A stretch of 64,000 bases of DNA from Phylloscopus collybita (GCA_027886175.1 JAJNNQ010000078.1:2046001-2110000), one strand, 5' to 3'. Counted from the first letter of the stretch, positions 1-10,019 are shown. Notes: generated from the letters alone by a model not told the origin. Made by a program: numbers and translations.

Positions 1-715
1 TTTCTTCTGTCCCACATTCCCGCTTCTTTCATTCTCCAATATTTGGCCCTTCTCAAAGGCCGGAAACAACTGCATGTTGTACGTGGCGTTTGGCCCTGCA
101 TGTGTGGCGTGTGCTCTCTTCATGTGCTTTTTCAGGAGCTGCCAAGTTCATCCATGAGCAGGGCCTTATGCAGATCTGGGTGCCTTTTTTTGGAGAATGA
201 AATGATCCAAGGAGGTAGAATAAATCCTCCCATGACCCTCCACCGACTGAGGTGTCAGGAGAGGCTGTGGGACCTTGGCCGGAGCCTTTGCACGCATCCT
301 CTTCTCCTTCCAGCACCAAATTTGTGCTGGGAGGTGGATCTCTGCTGCCAGATGGGAGCAGCCCAAGCACAGCTCTGTGCTCCTGGCCGTGACTCCTGGC
401 CTTCACTGGTTCAGTGTTCAGCCAGAAGGATTCTTTGGAACCACTGTCGCAGAGCCTGGTACTCACTCATCGCCTGCCTGTGGGCGGCCGATTGCTGCGC
501 CAGGTGCTGGAGGAGATTGCAGGTCTCACCCATTTGAACATCTCGGGGCAAACGGATGTCCCGAGGGAGCCTCTGGTTACCCACAATGAAGTGGTTGAGG
601 CTTTTGGCTCGCACACAGAAGCCCAGGGTATCGATGATATCCACCAGTCGCGGCAGGAAATCTCTCCTGCGCCACTGTGACACGGGCAGGACATTGAGCA
701 GGTGCATGACGATGG
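1..715. repeat. Segmental duplication, copy 1 (3' end of ITPRIPL1-like gene)
   Basis: This segment is nearly identical, with scattered single-base differences, to 6540-7254 in the same orientation (offset 6539). It covers the last ~300 coding bases of the ITPRIPL1-like gene and ~410 bp of 3' flank. Homology stops abruptly just after base 715. The left limit is unknown because it runs off the window edge. Confidence 0.93.
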
Positions 716-2090
716 TCTTCATGGTGTAGATGGAAAAGCCAAAGCCCAGCTGGAGACGGGTTAAGAACTGCAGGCATCTGAGGTGCAAACTGTCAGCGGG
801 GGCCTGCCTGGCGATGTGCTTGAAGAACTCCATCTCTGCCACTGCATAAGTCTCGGGCCAGGTTGTGCTTGGCGTGTAGGCCTCTCTAGTCTGGCTGCTG
901 ACAAAGATGTGGGAGTCACCTCTCCGCACCCCGAACAGCATCTCCATCCTGAAGCTTTCTGTGCCATTGGTCACTTTGAACTGGCAGGAGCGTCTGGAGG
1001 GCAGCAGCGTTAAATGCCAGCTGTGTGACTGAGGCAGAGCCGGCCAGATTGCTCTCACCAGCTGGCAGAACCAGCGGGCAGTTTTGTGCACATCCAGGTA
1101 GGCGTCGGTGCACAGGGTGTCCAGGAGGCTGGGATCCTGATTGCTCCTCAGCTCCTCCTCGGGGTGGTGCAGGAAGCACAGCATGTTCTGCCCCTGCTGC
1201 TGCCTCCCGCAGGTGCACTCCAGCTGCACACGGACACGGAAGTTCCTCACCAGCCGCTGCCCTGCAGAGTCCAGCTCCAGGTGGAAGCTGTGGCCTGGGG
1301 GAGGAGTCATGGGGATGAGCACACGATAGACAACATCCTGCTCACGGGGACTCCAGCCTTCAAAGGCACTGCCCACCCCAATGGCTCGTTGCAGGACTGG
1401 GTAGAAGCTGTTGGACAAGACATGTTCAAAGTAAGTTGTATAATTGTCCATGAGGGCAGCTGTCCACTTGCAGCCTTTCTGCAGGTCCTGTACAGGCCAC
1501 TCGATGCGCTCCATTATAATTCTTCCAACGTTATCATCAAAGTCATTTCCTTCTTCTTGGACTTCATTTCCCACCTCGTTGTTTCCTGCATTTGCAACCT
1601 CATTGAGCACTTCTTTTTCAATATCATCTTCTTCATCAACAGCAATGTTGCCAGCTTCCTCTTTATTTCCACTGTCGCCCTCTTCAGCTGCAGCATTGCC
1701 ATCCTCATTGTTGTCTTCCTCCCCATTTGCGTCGTCTTCTCCGTTTCCGACATCTTCTCCTCCATTTGCAGCCACATTTCTGACTTCTTCTCCATTTGCA
1801 CCCTTGTTTTCTCCTTCCATCTCCTCTCTCCTCAGGCTGTTTTTACACCCAATAAACCAGAGCACCAAGACAAGGGCCAGGAGCACAGCAACAGCCAAGA
1901 GCTGCCAGAGCTGCACCTGCTTCAGGCTGAGCTGCTCCACCTCCCGCTCCAGCCGAATCCTCTCCCATTCCAGGTACTTTGCACGCACTTCCATGCGCAG
2001 ACGTGTTTCCTCATCCCAAACATCACCCACGGGCTGTGGGTACTGGATGAGGCTTCTCAAGAGCACGAAAAGAAATGCAATGGAATTCAT
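411..2090 (-). CDS. ITPRIPL1: Inositol 1,4,5-trisphosphate receptor-interacting protein-like 1 (ITPRIPL1-like)
   Basis: Single-exon reading frame of 559 residues. I chose the ATG at 2090 because the protein then starts with the family-like MNSIAFLFVLLRSL hydrophobic N terminus; the frame stays open to 2390, but that extension is Ala/Pro-rich and looks non-coding. In order: hydrophobic leader (1-14), basic/acidic coiled-coil-like stretch (25-58), transmembrane helix (about 61-81, LLAVAVLLALVLVLWFIG), a long Asn/Glu/Asp-rich linker (about 88-190), and a Mab-21/ITPRIP-type globular domain (about 210-555). ITPRIP family proteins are single-pass membrane proteins; human ITPRIPL1 is testis-rich and has been reported as a CD3-epsilon ligand. 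That role is not shown here. The family appears multiplied in passerines, so this may be one of several paralogues. The 3' end is duplicated at 6950. Confidence 0.88.
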   Translation of the reverse strand: MNSIAFLFVLLRSLIQYPQPVGDVWDEETRLRMEVRAKYLEWERIRLEREVEQLSLKQVQLWQLLAVAVLLALVLVLWFIGCKNSLRREEMEGENKGANGEEVRNVAANGGEDVGNGEDDANGEEDNNEDGNAAAEEGDSGNKEEAGNIAVDEEDDIEKEVLNEVANAGNNEVGNEVQEEGNDFDDNVGRIIMERIEWPVQDLQKGCKWTAALMDNYTTYFEHVLSNSFYPVLQRAIGVGSAFEGWSPREQDVVYRVLIPMTPPPGHSFHLELDSAGQRLVRNFRVRVQLECTCGRQQQGQNMLCFLHHPEEELRSNQDPSLLDTLCTDAYLDVHKTARWFCQLVRAIWPALPQSHSWHLTLLPSRRSCQFKVTNGTESFRMEMLFGVRRGDSHIFVSSQTREAYTPSTTWPETYAVAEMEFFKHIARQAPADSLHLRCLQFLTRLQLGFGFSIYTMKTIVMHLLNVLPVSQWRRRDFLPRLVDIIDTLGFCVRAKSLNHFIVGNQRLPRDIRLPRDVQMGETCNLLQHLAQQSAAHRQAMSEYQALRQWFQRILLAEH

Positions 2091-2520
2091 GGTCTGCAGG
2101 AGGATGCAGAGAAGGCCTTGAGCGGGGCTGTGAGGGAGGGAACTACTGCTTGCTGGAGGGAGGGCAGGATGCTCAGGGATGTGGGGGCAGGGAGGGCAGG
2201 GCCCCAGAGAGCTGGCAGGCAGCAAGGCCTGTCCTGCTGCCCCAGCAGCAGCAGCAGCAGAAGCACTGTGGACTGCCCAAGGCTCTCCCATGGGGGGCTG
2301 TCCCTGCACACAGGGGCAGCACCCAGCCCCGGGTGCAGCGTTTCTGCCCCGGCCCTTGTCCCCAGCCCAGCCTCCCCAGCACGGGTGCACTCACCGCTTG
2401 CCGAAGCAATCCTGGGCCAGCGTTACCTGCGGGGGCCTTTTAGAGCTGCCCCCTTTGTGACATGTCCCCCGTGATGTCACAGCTGTCACAGCACATCACA
2501 ACCCGGCCAACCCCACCCTT
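2091..2520 (-). promoter_or_regulatory. Putative promoter/5' region of ITPRIPL1-like gene with CRE-like site
   Basis: Upstream flank of the ITPRIPL1-like start. A palindromic CRE-like element, GTGATGTCAC, lies at 2471-2480 with related half-sites (GTGACA, TGTCAC) on both sides. No clear TATA box was seen. CRE-like sites are common in spermatid promoters; activity here is inference. Confidence 0.4.
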
Positions 2521-2699
2521 TGTCCCCACCCTGCCTCAGCCACTCAGAGCAGCCCTGGTGGAGTGCCTAAGGCTGCCTTTGAGTGAATCTTCTTCAAAGA
2601 ACTCCCACTGCTCTTTCTTTTACATTTCTTTTCTTCTGCCCCCCACTGGCAATCTCCTGTTGGTAGCCATGTAGCCATGTTGGAAGGCACCCTTGAGGG

Positions 2700-3080
2700 T
2701 CATTGAGTGCATGTTTTGATTCCTCACTGCTTGAGCTGTACTTCAATCTTGGAGTCAGAGGTGTTGAAAGAGTCCCTGAAGATCACAAAGCCCAAGGACG
2801 AACTTAACATTGCTTACTGCACCAATTAACCAGGTGCCCAAATGCCACATGCCCATGACTTTTCAACTTTCTGAGCGTGGTGTCTCAGCCTTTTCCCCAG
2901 GCAGCCTGTTCCCAAGATTGATATCTTTTTTGTTGCAGGAATATTTCCTTGATATCCCATCAAAAGCTCATGCGGTGCAACCTGAGGTCATTTTCCTCTG
3001 GTCATCTTGTTTGTTCCTCTGGCTAATAGAATGACCCCCACCAAGCTGTAACCTCCCTTCTGTGACCACCTGCATGGTAT
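2700..3080 (-). mobile_element. CR1 LINE fragment (antisense)
   Basis: Degenerate match to the CR1 3' region read antisense: the blocks '...ggcagcctgttccc', 'gcaacctgaggtcattttcctctggtc' (in pieces) and 'ccaccaagctgtaacctcccttctgt' occur in the order expected for a CR1 tail. No ORF remains. Confidence 0.6.
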
Positions 3081-4100
3081 CAGGAGGTTGGGCTGTGAAG
3101 CCAGCTCCTCGCAGAGGAGAGAAAGGTGCTGCTTTTTGCACTGTGCTTCCATGATCCAGTGGGACAAAAGGGGTTGTCAGTTGGGCACAAGAGTTTCAGG
3201 TTGTCTGGAAGCATTTCCGTGTGAGGAGAAGCTTTGTGCCAAATCCGTCAGCCAAGGGAATCCATCCCATTCCAAGCAAAAGGAAAAATCAGAATATTTC
3301 TTGTAGGAAATGGAAAGGTTTGGAGTGAAAGTCAGTGCTGGAATGCCCCCAGCACTGTCCGTGGGGATTTTGCTAACCTGCAAGGCGTGACAGTGAAGAG
3401 GGGACCTCTGGCCAAATCCAGCTCAGGCTACAGCTTTCTGCCCTTGCACTTTTGGAGCCTTGGAGGGGAAGGCTGCGTTGGCGTGCGGTGACTTTCACCA
3501 GCTCTGCTGCTTCCAGCACTGGGCACCCCAAGGCACTTTGGTCTCAGCACAGGCAAGAGCAGGAAGAAACCCTCAGGTGGCTTTGTGGAGCCCTGAGATG
3601 AGCAAAGACAAGGAGTGTGCAGACAAGAGACCATCAGCAGTGCTCAGCAGCTTCTCTCAGCCATCAATTACAGAAAATTCAAACATTACTGCTTGGGTTT
3701 GGGGTTACTGTTTGTGTTTTGTTTGGAGATTTTAGCACCAGGAAAAGCTGTGGCATTTTCAATGCTGGAGACCTGGATTTGAATGGTCCCCTCCCAGTGC
3801 TGTGTAGATCAATCGAAAAATTGTTCCTTTGCCCCTCTCTTTCCTTTGTCAGGATGTGTCACTTCAAGGGGTGGATGGGTAACAGCGTTTCTCTTCTCTC
3901 ACCTTGTGCTCAGGGGCTGGGAGAGTTGCCCACCGCTCTCCCTCACCCCAGCTTCACCCTAAAATTGCTCTGCAGTAGGGTCAGGTGGCATATTGCCAGT
4001 GGCTCAGCTGCCAGCACCCGTGCTAGCCAAGGTGGAAGGCTCATGTGTATGGCTTGAGTCAGCTCACAGCTGCCAGCACCTGGGCAGTGTCCTGCCCCAC
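3081..4100. other. Intergenic, no gene recognised
   Basis: About 1 kb of mixed-composition sequence. Open frames are short and overlap on both strands, with no splice-consistent exon or known domain. Nothing else recognised. Confidence 0.5.
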
Positions 4101-4104
4101 ATTT

Positions 4105-4400
4105 GTCCTGCCATCAAGTCAGAGGGCATAAAGCTGACACTGACAAGTCCACCTCAAAACCGTGTCCCCAAGTGCTGCATCCACACTTTCCTTAAATGCC
4201 TCAGGCTATGACAATTCCACCAATTCCATGGGCAGCCTGTGCCAGTGCTTGAAAACCCTTTCAGAGGTGACATTTTTCCCTAATACGCAACCTAAGCCTC
4301 CCCTGGCAGAACTTGAGGCCATTTGCTCCTGTCCTCTCCCGTGTTTGCTGGGAGCAGAGCTGACCTGCACCAAGCATCCTGGGCGGGAGTTGCAGAGAGT
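4105..4400 (-). mobile_element. CR1 LINE fragment (antisense)
   Basis: Clear CR1 3' region in antisense: 'gggcagcctgtgccagtgctt', 'tttttccctaatacgcaacct', 'ccctggcagaacttgaggcc' follow one another as in avian CR1 copies. Truncated, non-coding. Confidence 0.8.
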
Positions 4401-5160
4401 GAGAAGGTTCCTCTGTGGCCCTGTCTGTGACTGCAGCCACGTGTCCCCCTCTGGCTGTGCCCAGCCCTGCTGTCCCTGCTGCCCTGCTCCCAGAGCCCTG
4501 TCCCTGGGCAGAGCCCTTCCCTGGGCGGGCACAGCCCCATGGGGTGCTCCCTGCTGCGGCCTGGCCTGGCCCCAGAGCAGGGTCCCCCTGCGGGTGTCCC
4601 CCTGCGCGGTGGCCGCGTGTCCCCGGCCGGCTGTGCCTGGGCAGCTGCCTCAGCCCTGAGGGGTGCAGAGCTGCGGGAGCCCAGGGCTCTGTGCCGGCCG
4701 CACTCCAGAGCTCCCTGCTCCAGCTGGCCGAGCCTCAGCGCCCGCCCTGTGCCCTCCCTGTGCACGGACGGACGCGCCAGGCCCCGCTTGCTGCCCTCAC
4801 GGCCGCACTCCTGGCCCCGCTGCTCTCCAAGGGCTTCTCCAGGGGCCCCTCCTGCGGCCTCTCAGTCCCTGCCCCAGGCCCAGCAGAGACCTGCAGAGGG
4901 GCTGTGGACAAGGGCCTGCAGGGACAGCACAGGGCCAGCGGCTTCCCACTGACAGAGGGCGGGCTGTGGCTGGAGATGTGGAAGCAATTGTGGCCTCTGA
5001 GGCTGCTGAGGCCCTGGCCCACGCTGCCCACAGAAGCTGTGGCTGCCCCAGCCCTGGGCAGTGTTCCTGGCCAGGCTGGATGGGGCTTGGAGCAACCTGG
5101 CCTGGCAGAAGGTGTTCCCTGGCCTTGGCAGAACGGCTGCAACAAGACAATGTCTAAGGA
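4401..5160. other. GC-rich intergenic sequence ending in a CR1-like piece
   Basis: High-GC sequence with long but mutually overlapping open frames on both strands, as expected from base composition. 5040-5150 resembles a sense CR1 tail (ctggatggggcttggagcaa). No gene recognised. Confidence 0.45.
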
Positions 5161-5167
5161 CCCTTCC

Positions 5168-5640
5168 TGTTAAGAACGGGCCAGGAGACCAGGTCCTTTG
5201 CAAAAGGCCTTTATTAAAGACACCTCTGGGCAGGGGGCTCGAGGAGCTGCACACACCGCCGCTGCTCCCACTGGACACAACGGAGGAGGAGGTGCAAGTC
5301 AAATCTGTGGCTTGTGCTGCAGGGTCGGGATTCCTTCCTCACAAGAGTTCCCAGGAATTCAGTTTGGCTTGTGTGGTCCAGGGGTGTCCCCTTTTCCAAG
5401 TGCTCTCTAGGTCATGGCGAGAAGGTGGAAACCATCCACAGGTCGCTGGATGTCCTGCTTACACAGTAGTGCCCTTCACAGGTCCAGATTTGGTGTTGGC
5501 TCCTTGTTTTAGGGGCTTTTCGGCCTTACCTGGAGTTCCGCTTGGAGCGGTGCATCAGGGGAGTCTCCTGATTTCCCTATTGGGCAGTGCCAAGCAGTTT
5601 GACGAGCAGGCAGGGAGCAGCGGAGACCTAGCCTGATGGA
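5168..5640 (-). mobile_element. LTR-like fragment (minus strand)
   Basis: Begins tgttaagaacgggcc and contains ggcctttattaaag, the reverse complement of the end of the plus-strand LTR at 55370-55439 (caataaaggcctttt ... attcttaaca). The two are the same LTR family in opposite orientation. The 5' limit is approximate. Confidence 0.55.
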
Positions 5641-5644
5641 AGGG

Positions 5645-5703
5645 AAGGGAGAATTTGGGATTTGGGGGAGAAGGGAATTTGGGATTTGGGGGAGAAGGGA
5701 ATA
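5645..5703. repeat. Short tandem repeat, unit about 22 bp
   Basis: The unit gaatttgggatttgggggagaa occurs twice in a row, followed by a partial copy. Confidence 0.8.
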
Positions 5704-5859
5704 TACAGCTTGGAATATAGGAGGCTGGGCTCTGAGGGTACAGATTTGGTACAGTTTGAAATTACTGGTAAGTAACAGCATAACCTTTATGGCAAACAGT
5801 ATAGCAATACAACATACAAAATACAGTGCATAACTTGGGGTCTGTTATTCATTCCACTT

Positions 5860-6535
5860 CCAAGCCCAGACATTCTGTGATTCTGTGATCAGACAGGCTG
5901 TGGGTGCCTGGGTTTCATTTGTGTTTAGAGCCGAGGCAGCACTGTGAGATTGCTTGAGTTCAAGGAGACAGTTCACAGGCCCCGATTCACAGTGTGTGAG
6001 ATTCACCAATACTAAAGGTCTGGCTGAGATCCATCAAGTCTTGCATGCTCCAGATTCTGCAATATTGCATTTTATTGAGGCAAGCGCAAAGCAGTTTCTG
6101 GCTTGCCACTCATCAAGGTGCAGAGTAGAGGGTATTAATATGGGTATCAACAGATAGGGACACCAAATATATGCTCTACTGTTCTTATTATTTAAACATC
6201 AACTTATTTCAACTCATTAGAATTGCTTTTAATCATTATATAATAATGACATATTTTGTCTCTTGTTAGTTTTTATATTAGGTTATTGTTTTATTGAATT
6301 TTACTATTCTATACGATAATTAATAAAGCCTACAGTATATAATTTCTATATACAAGACATATATATCTATGAAATAAAAACCTAGATGCTTATATGTACA
6401 AAATTTCAAGTCAGCTCCAACACAGCTGGTCCAATGCTGTCCTAAAGGTGTCTGTTCTGGAGACAAGGAGAGTCCATCCATTGACTGGTCCCGGGCAAGC
6501 AGCGCTGATTTATCCTCTTGGTCCTTTTTGCCCAG
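5860..6535. other. CR1 tail remnant and AT-rich intergenic sequence
   Basis: 5860-5890 (ccaagcccagacattctgtgattctgtg in pieces) is a CR1-type 3' tail. The following ~600 bp is AT-rich (6180-6370) with no gene or motif recognised. Confidence 0.45.
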
Positions 6536-6539
6536 TTTC

Positions 6540-7254
6540 TTTCTTCGGTCCCACATTCCCGCTTCTTTCATTCTCCAATATTTGGCCCTTCTCAAAGGCC
6601 GGGAACAACTGCATGTTGCATGTGGCGTTTGGCCCTGCATGTGTGGCGTGTGCTCTCTTCATGTGCTTTTTCAGGAGCTGGCGAGTTCATCCATGGACAG
6701 GGCCTTATGCAGATCTGGGTGCCTTTTTTTGGAGAATGAGATGATACAAGGAGGTAGAATAAATCCTCCCATGACCCTCCACCGGCTGAGGTGTCAGGAG
6801 AGGCTGTGGGACCTTGGCCGGAGCCTTTGCACGCATCCTCTTCTCCTTCCAGCACCAAATTTGTGCTGGGAGGTGGATCTCTGCTGCCAGATGGGAGCAG
6901 CCCAAGCACAGCTCTGTGCTCCTGGCCGTGACTCCTGGCCTTCACTGATTCAGTGTTCAGCCAGAAGGATTCTTTGGAACCACTGTCGCAGAGCCTGGTA
7001 CTCACTCATCGCCTGCCTGTGGGCGGCCGATTGCTGCGCCAGGTGCTGGAGGAGATTGCAGGTCTCACCCATTTGAACATCTCGGGGCAAACGGATGTCC
7101 CGAGGGAGCCTCTGGTTACCCACAATGAAGTGGTTGAGGCTTTTGGCTCGCACACAGAAGCCCAGGGTACCGATGATATCCACCAGTCGCGGCAGGAAAT
7201 CTCTCCTGCGCCACTGTGACACGGGCACGACATTGAGCAGGTGCATGACAATGG
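6540..7254. repeat. Segmental duplication, copy 2
   Basis: Direct copy of 1-715. The right end is sharp: after the shared bases around 7254 the sequence switches to unrelated LTR-like DNA. The left junction at about 6540 follows unrelated sequence. Confidence 0.93.
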
Positions 7255-7255
7255 T
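6950..7255 (-). pseudogene. Truncated ITPRIPL1-like copy (C-terminal ~101 codons only)
   Basis: Encodes the last ~101 residues of the protein at 411-2090, almost unchanged (one visible difference is MHLLNVV for MHLLNVL), and ends at the same stop. Everything upstream, including the signal/membrane segment, acidic linker and most of the Mab-21 domain, is missing. The frame reads into LTR-like sequence and has an ATG there (7303), but no leader or transmembrane segment follows. A non-functional duplicate is most likely; a chimeric short protein cannot be excluded. Confidence 0.85.
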
Positions 7256-7260
7256 AACCA

Positions 7261-7299
7261 GCAGGAGCCCAGGCAGGAGCAGGGGATGCTGAAGAGAGG
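7261..7299 (+). repeat. Left arm of a ~38-bp inverted repeat
   Basis: gcaggagcccaggcaggagc and the following bases to 7299 are the reverse complement of about 7768-7806. The arms are ~470 bp apart and flank LTR-like sequence. Confidence 0.8.
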
Positions 7300-7620
7300 C
7301 CAAAACCTGTCACTGCCCTCCTCACCCTGGGCAGGGAACAGAACACATAAGGAAAGGCTCGAGGGTCTGGATAAGGGTGGGGAGAATTCAGTCACTGGTC
7401 ACGGGCACAACACACTTGACTCGGGGACATCAACTGAATTTATTGTCAAACAAATCAGAGCAAGAGAAAGAGAAGGAAAAGAATTCCCACGAAAACATCT
7501 TCCCTCCACCTCTCCCCCCTTCTTCGGCTTCCCTTTATCCTCCATTCCCTCTCCCTCCCCACCCCAAGGCACAGAGGATGGGGGTCACAGCCAGGTCATG
7601 TCACTGCTTCCCCCTCGCAG
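7290..7620 (-). mobile_element. Avian ERV LTR fragment (minus strand)
   Basis: Read on the minus strand it contains GACAATAAATTCAGTTGATG (polyadenylation signal AATAAA) followed by the U5-like series ...TTATCCAGACCC, GAGCCTTTCCTTATG and CCCAGGGTGAGGAGGGCAGT, as in a common avian ERV LTR 3' half. The U3 boundary is unclear. Confidence 0.6.
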
Positions 7621-7767
7621 ACAGGAATCCTTGTCCTGCTCCAGCCCGGGGCCCCTCTCACGGGACACGGTCCCTCAGGAACAGGCGGCTCCAGCGGGGA
7701 TCCCCATGGGCTCACAGGGTCCACCAGGAGCCACTTCCACGGCTCTGCAGGGACTCCCCATGGGCTC

Positions 7768-7806
7768 GGGGCCTCTCTTCAGCATCCCCTGCTCCTGCCT
7801 GGGCTC
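7768..7806 (-). repeat. Right arm of the ~38-bp inverted repeat
   Basis: Reverse complement of 7261-7299 with one or two visible differences at the edges. Confidence 0.8.
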
Positions 7807-7924
7807 CTGCCGGGGTTGCAGGGGGGTCCCTGCTCCATCCCGGCCTCCCCCCCAGCTCCCAGCGCCCTCAGGTCCCGCTCCCCCCGAGCTCCCGGCGGTT
7901 CCGGGCAGCAGCGGTTCCTGGGCC

Positions 7925-8040
7925 TCCTGCCCGGGCCGGGCCCAGCGCCGGGGCCGCTCCTCAGCCGAGCTTCCCGAGAAATGCCGGAGTTCAGCCCAAG
8001 GGAGCTGAGTCCCTGCCCCGTGCAGAGCCCGTCTAAAGCG
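7925..8040 (-). promoter_or_regulatory. Remnant of the CpG-rich promoter cassette
   Basis: 'gcgccggggccgctcctcag' followed by 'aatgccgga' and 'agagcccg' also occurs at 62785-62875 with small differences. This is a diverged partial copy of the cassette also found at 20890-21530 and 63130-63725. No intact transcription unit attached. Confidence 0.5.
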
Positions 8041-8073
8041 CTGCTTCTTTCTTCTCTGCTCTTCTGTCTCCAG

Positions 8074-8122
8074 GGCTTTCGGGACGGTTCATAAAGGACT
8101 CGGCAGGGCCGCTGCAGGAGAG
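8074..8122 (+). pseudogene. Orphan PAK-type kinase exon (glycine-rich loop)
   Basis: A 49-nt segment with a good acceptor (cttctgtctccag) and donor (GTCAGT). In phase 2 it reads A-F-G-T-V-H-K-G-L-G-R-A-A-A-G-E after the split glycine. That matches the P-loop exon of the PAK-like gene at 47999-48047 (also 49 nt, same phase; GFGVV). The following intron is also similar (8125-8360 versus 48050-48260). No other kinase exon was found nearby: the expected upstream and downstream exons are replaced by a CpG cassette and a repeat. It is therefore a stranded exon of a second, destroyed paralogue. Confidence 0.72.
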
Positions 8123-8544
8123 GTCAGTGCCAACACGCCCGGCACCTCTGGCAGCTCTCCAGGGCTTTCCCCTCTGCCGGGAGCTGTGGCCGGAGCTCTG
8201 GGGGCCCAGCAGAGCTTTCCTGCCCAGGCTGCTCCTCTGAAGGCAGAGCAGGGTCAGCCTGCAGGGCACGGCTGGGACAGACTCGCTCCTTCTGAAGTGC
8301 CCAAAGGAAGGCAAGGAGGGCAGCGGTGTCTGTCAGAGCAGGACACGCTGCCTTGGGCTTCATGTCTGAAACTGGGAATGCATCAGCTGGGGGAGACTGA
8401 GGCCCAATTCACCTCCATCCCAGCCTCGGACAGGAACACTGTGTAGCAGTTTTTCCATCCTGAGTTTCACCGTCAAAAGGCACCTCAAGGGCTAATTAGG
8501 GAGAGATCCTGCTTGGGCTCAGTTTGGGGTTTTAGTCCTGCAGC

Positions 8545-8733
8545 TGCACTGGTGTGGGACTCTGAATTTCAGACAAAGTGTGAGCAAGTTCTCCTCAGAG
8601 CTCACTCAGATAAAACAATTCCCTGTCCAGCCCCAGAACCAAGGGCACCGCTGCAGCTTTGGGCCCAAAAAGTGCAAACAGCAGGGAATTGAGGAGAGTG
8701 ACCTGGGACAGTGGGACTGCATCACCTGAAGTG
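8545..8733. repeat. Dispersed repeat, copy 1
   Basis: Starts gcactggtgtgggact and ends ctgggacagtgggact. A direct copy with few differences lies at 14659-14845. Family unknown, possibly LTR-derived. Confidence 0.85.
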
Positions 8734-8759
8734 TAATTGGACAATTAACCCCAGTATGG

Positions 8760-9640
8760 AAATGAACCAAAACTTCTAAAAGAGTGAAAGTCGTGACCAG
8801 GATCCATCTTGGGTCCATTTCAGGTCCATCCTGGGTGTGCCCCTGTCTGGGCTCTTGTGCTGCCCCGGGTGAATCCTTTGAACCCTTTCCATAAATCCCT
8901 GATTTGTTCATTTCCCTCTGTCCAGCCTCTGTTCCAGGAGCCTCTCCAGGCACCGGCTCCACTGCAGGGACTGCGGGTGCGGATTTTGGGGGGTCCCGGT
9001 GCCCCCCGGGGCGGGGTCAGTGCTCAGCAGCGGGGCGTGATCGGGGGTGGCGGGGGCTGCCCGGGACCCCCCCGGCCCCCAAATCACAGCCGGGGGTGAA
9101 AAACAAAGCTCACTCTTTGAAATTGTTACAAGTTTAATCAGGGATGAAAAAGGGACAATATCCAGCGCTGGGGTGTTTTAGAACAATGTTCTCTGTGCAC
9201 GGCTCCATTGCTGGGGCACACACACATCCATGAGTTCTGACATCATTCAAACATTCCTGTGAGTTTTGGATGTTCCAGGAACTCTCTCGTTTGGTTCCAA
9301 CCTCTGACTTGTCTGCAGGACATCCTGTGCTGCAGGTCCATGTATTTTATTTCTTCTCCTGGTCCCACCCTGTTGTTCCACATTCTCTGGTAAATCAATA
9401 AATTCTTCTCTGGCTTCTGTTTCTGTTTCTTTGGTTTCTGTCACTGTTATCACCAGCCTGCAGGTGTGGGAAATGACAGAATTGTTTTACACCATTCTCT
9501 GAGTCGGTTATAATATAAAAATTCGTTAAAATTGTTACATTACAAAAGCATTTTAGCATTGTGCAGTATCCATTTCAGTATTTTGCTAAGGCCAAGGATA
9601 CAAAATCAATTTATCACGCTGCCATTTCTGTCAGTGCCAC
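8760..9640. other. Probable LTR-like sequence, no gene
   Basis: The minus strand holds TTGTCCCTTTTTCATCCCTG and GATTAAACTTGTAAC-type motifs that resemble ERV R/U5 sequence, and 9040-9080 is G/C-rich. No coding region recognised; family assignment is tentative. Confidence 0.35.
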
Positions 9641-9734
9641 ATAAACTGTCTCAAACACTACGGGGTGAGGGGCCAAGTGGCACCAGCGATGTTCCTGATG
9701 ATGTCACTGCCCTGATGATGTCACATCGGTGTCA
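9640..9734 (-). other. 3' UTR block of the alanine-rich gene family (copy 1)
   Basis: Lies just after the stop codon of the remnant at 9735. Its pattern 'ggggccaagtggcaccagcg' then a series of 'gatgatgtcac' corresponds to 16380-16454 downstream of the related gene. Confidence 0.6.
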
Positions 9735-10019
9735 TCACTGATCTCCAGCAGCCTTGGGATGTCCTCTTTGGCACAGTTTGGCCACCACGTGGCCACGGGG
9801 GCCACCAGGGCCACCGGAGCCACCATAGGGACTCAAGAGGAGGAAGTCGATTTCCCCAAGTGCCACCAGCAGGTGATCCCTGGTCAGGCGGGCGCTGGCC
9901 TCCCACAGTTCCTCAGACTTGGCCACCTTGGCCTCCAAGTCCTTGAGGTCATCGGGGGACACCACCTCTGTCCCCTTCTGGGTGACCTCCATGTACCAGA
10001 GCTGAGCGCGCAGTTCCCA
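9735..10019 (-). pseudogene. Last-exon remnant of the alanine-rich coiled-coil family
   Basis: The ~90 codons before the stop at 9735 match the C terminus of the gene at 16455-17725. Shared blocks include LWEASARLTRDHLL versus LCEASACLATRHLL, VALGEIDFLL versus GTLGDICTLL, and VAKLCQRG versus VAERCQRA. Upstream, the reading frame enters the 2 kb tandem array and homology ends, so the exon has lost its 5' part or has been separated from it by array expansion. The long open frame through the array is a composition artefact. A short functional protein is unlikely. Confidence 0.7.

Noticed and set aside
1086..2474. 462-codon plus-strand frame opposite the ITPRIPL1-like gene
   Set aside because: Antisense shadow of a GC-rich coding exon; no splice sites or recognisable protein, while the minus strand matches a known family.
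4401..5160. Possible gene in GC-rich 252-codon frame
   Set aside because: Six overlapping open frames of similar length on both strands, ending in a CR1 piece; base composition explains them.
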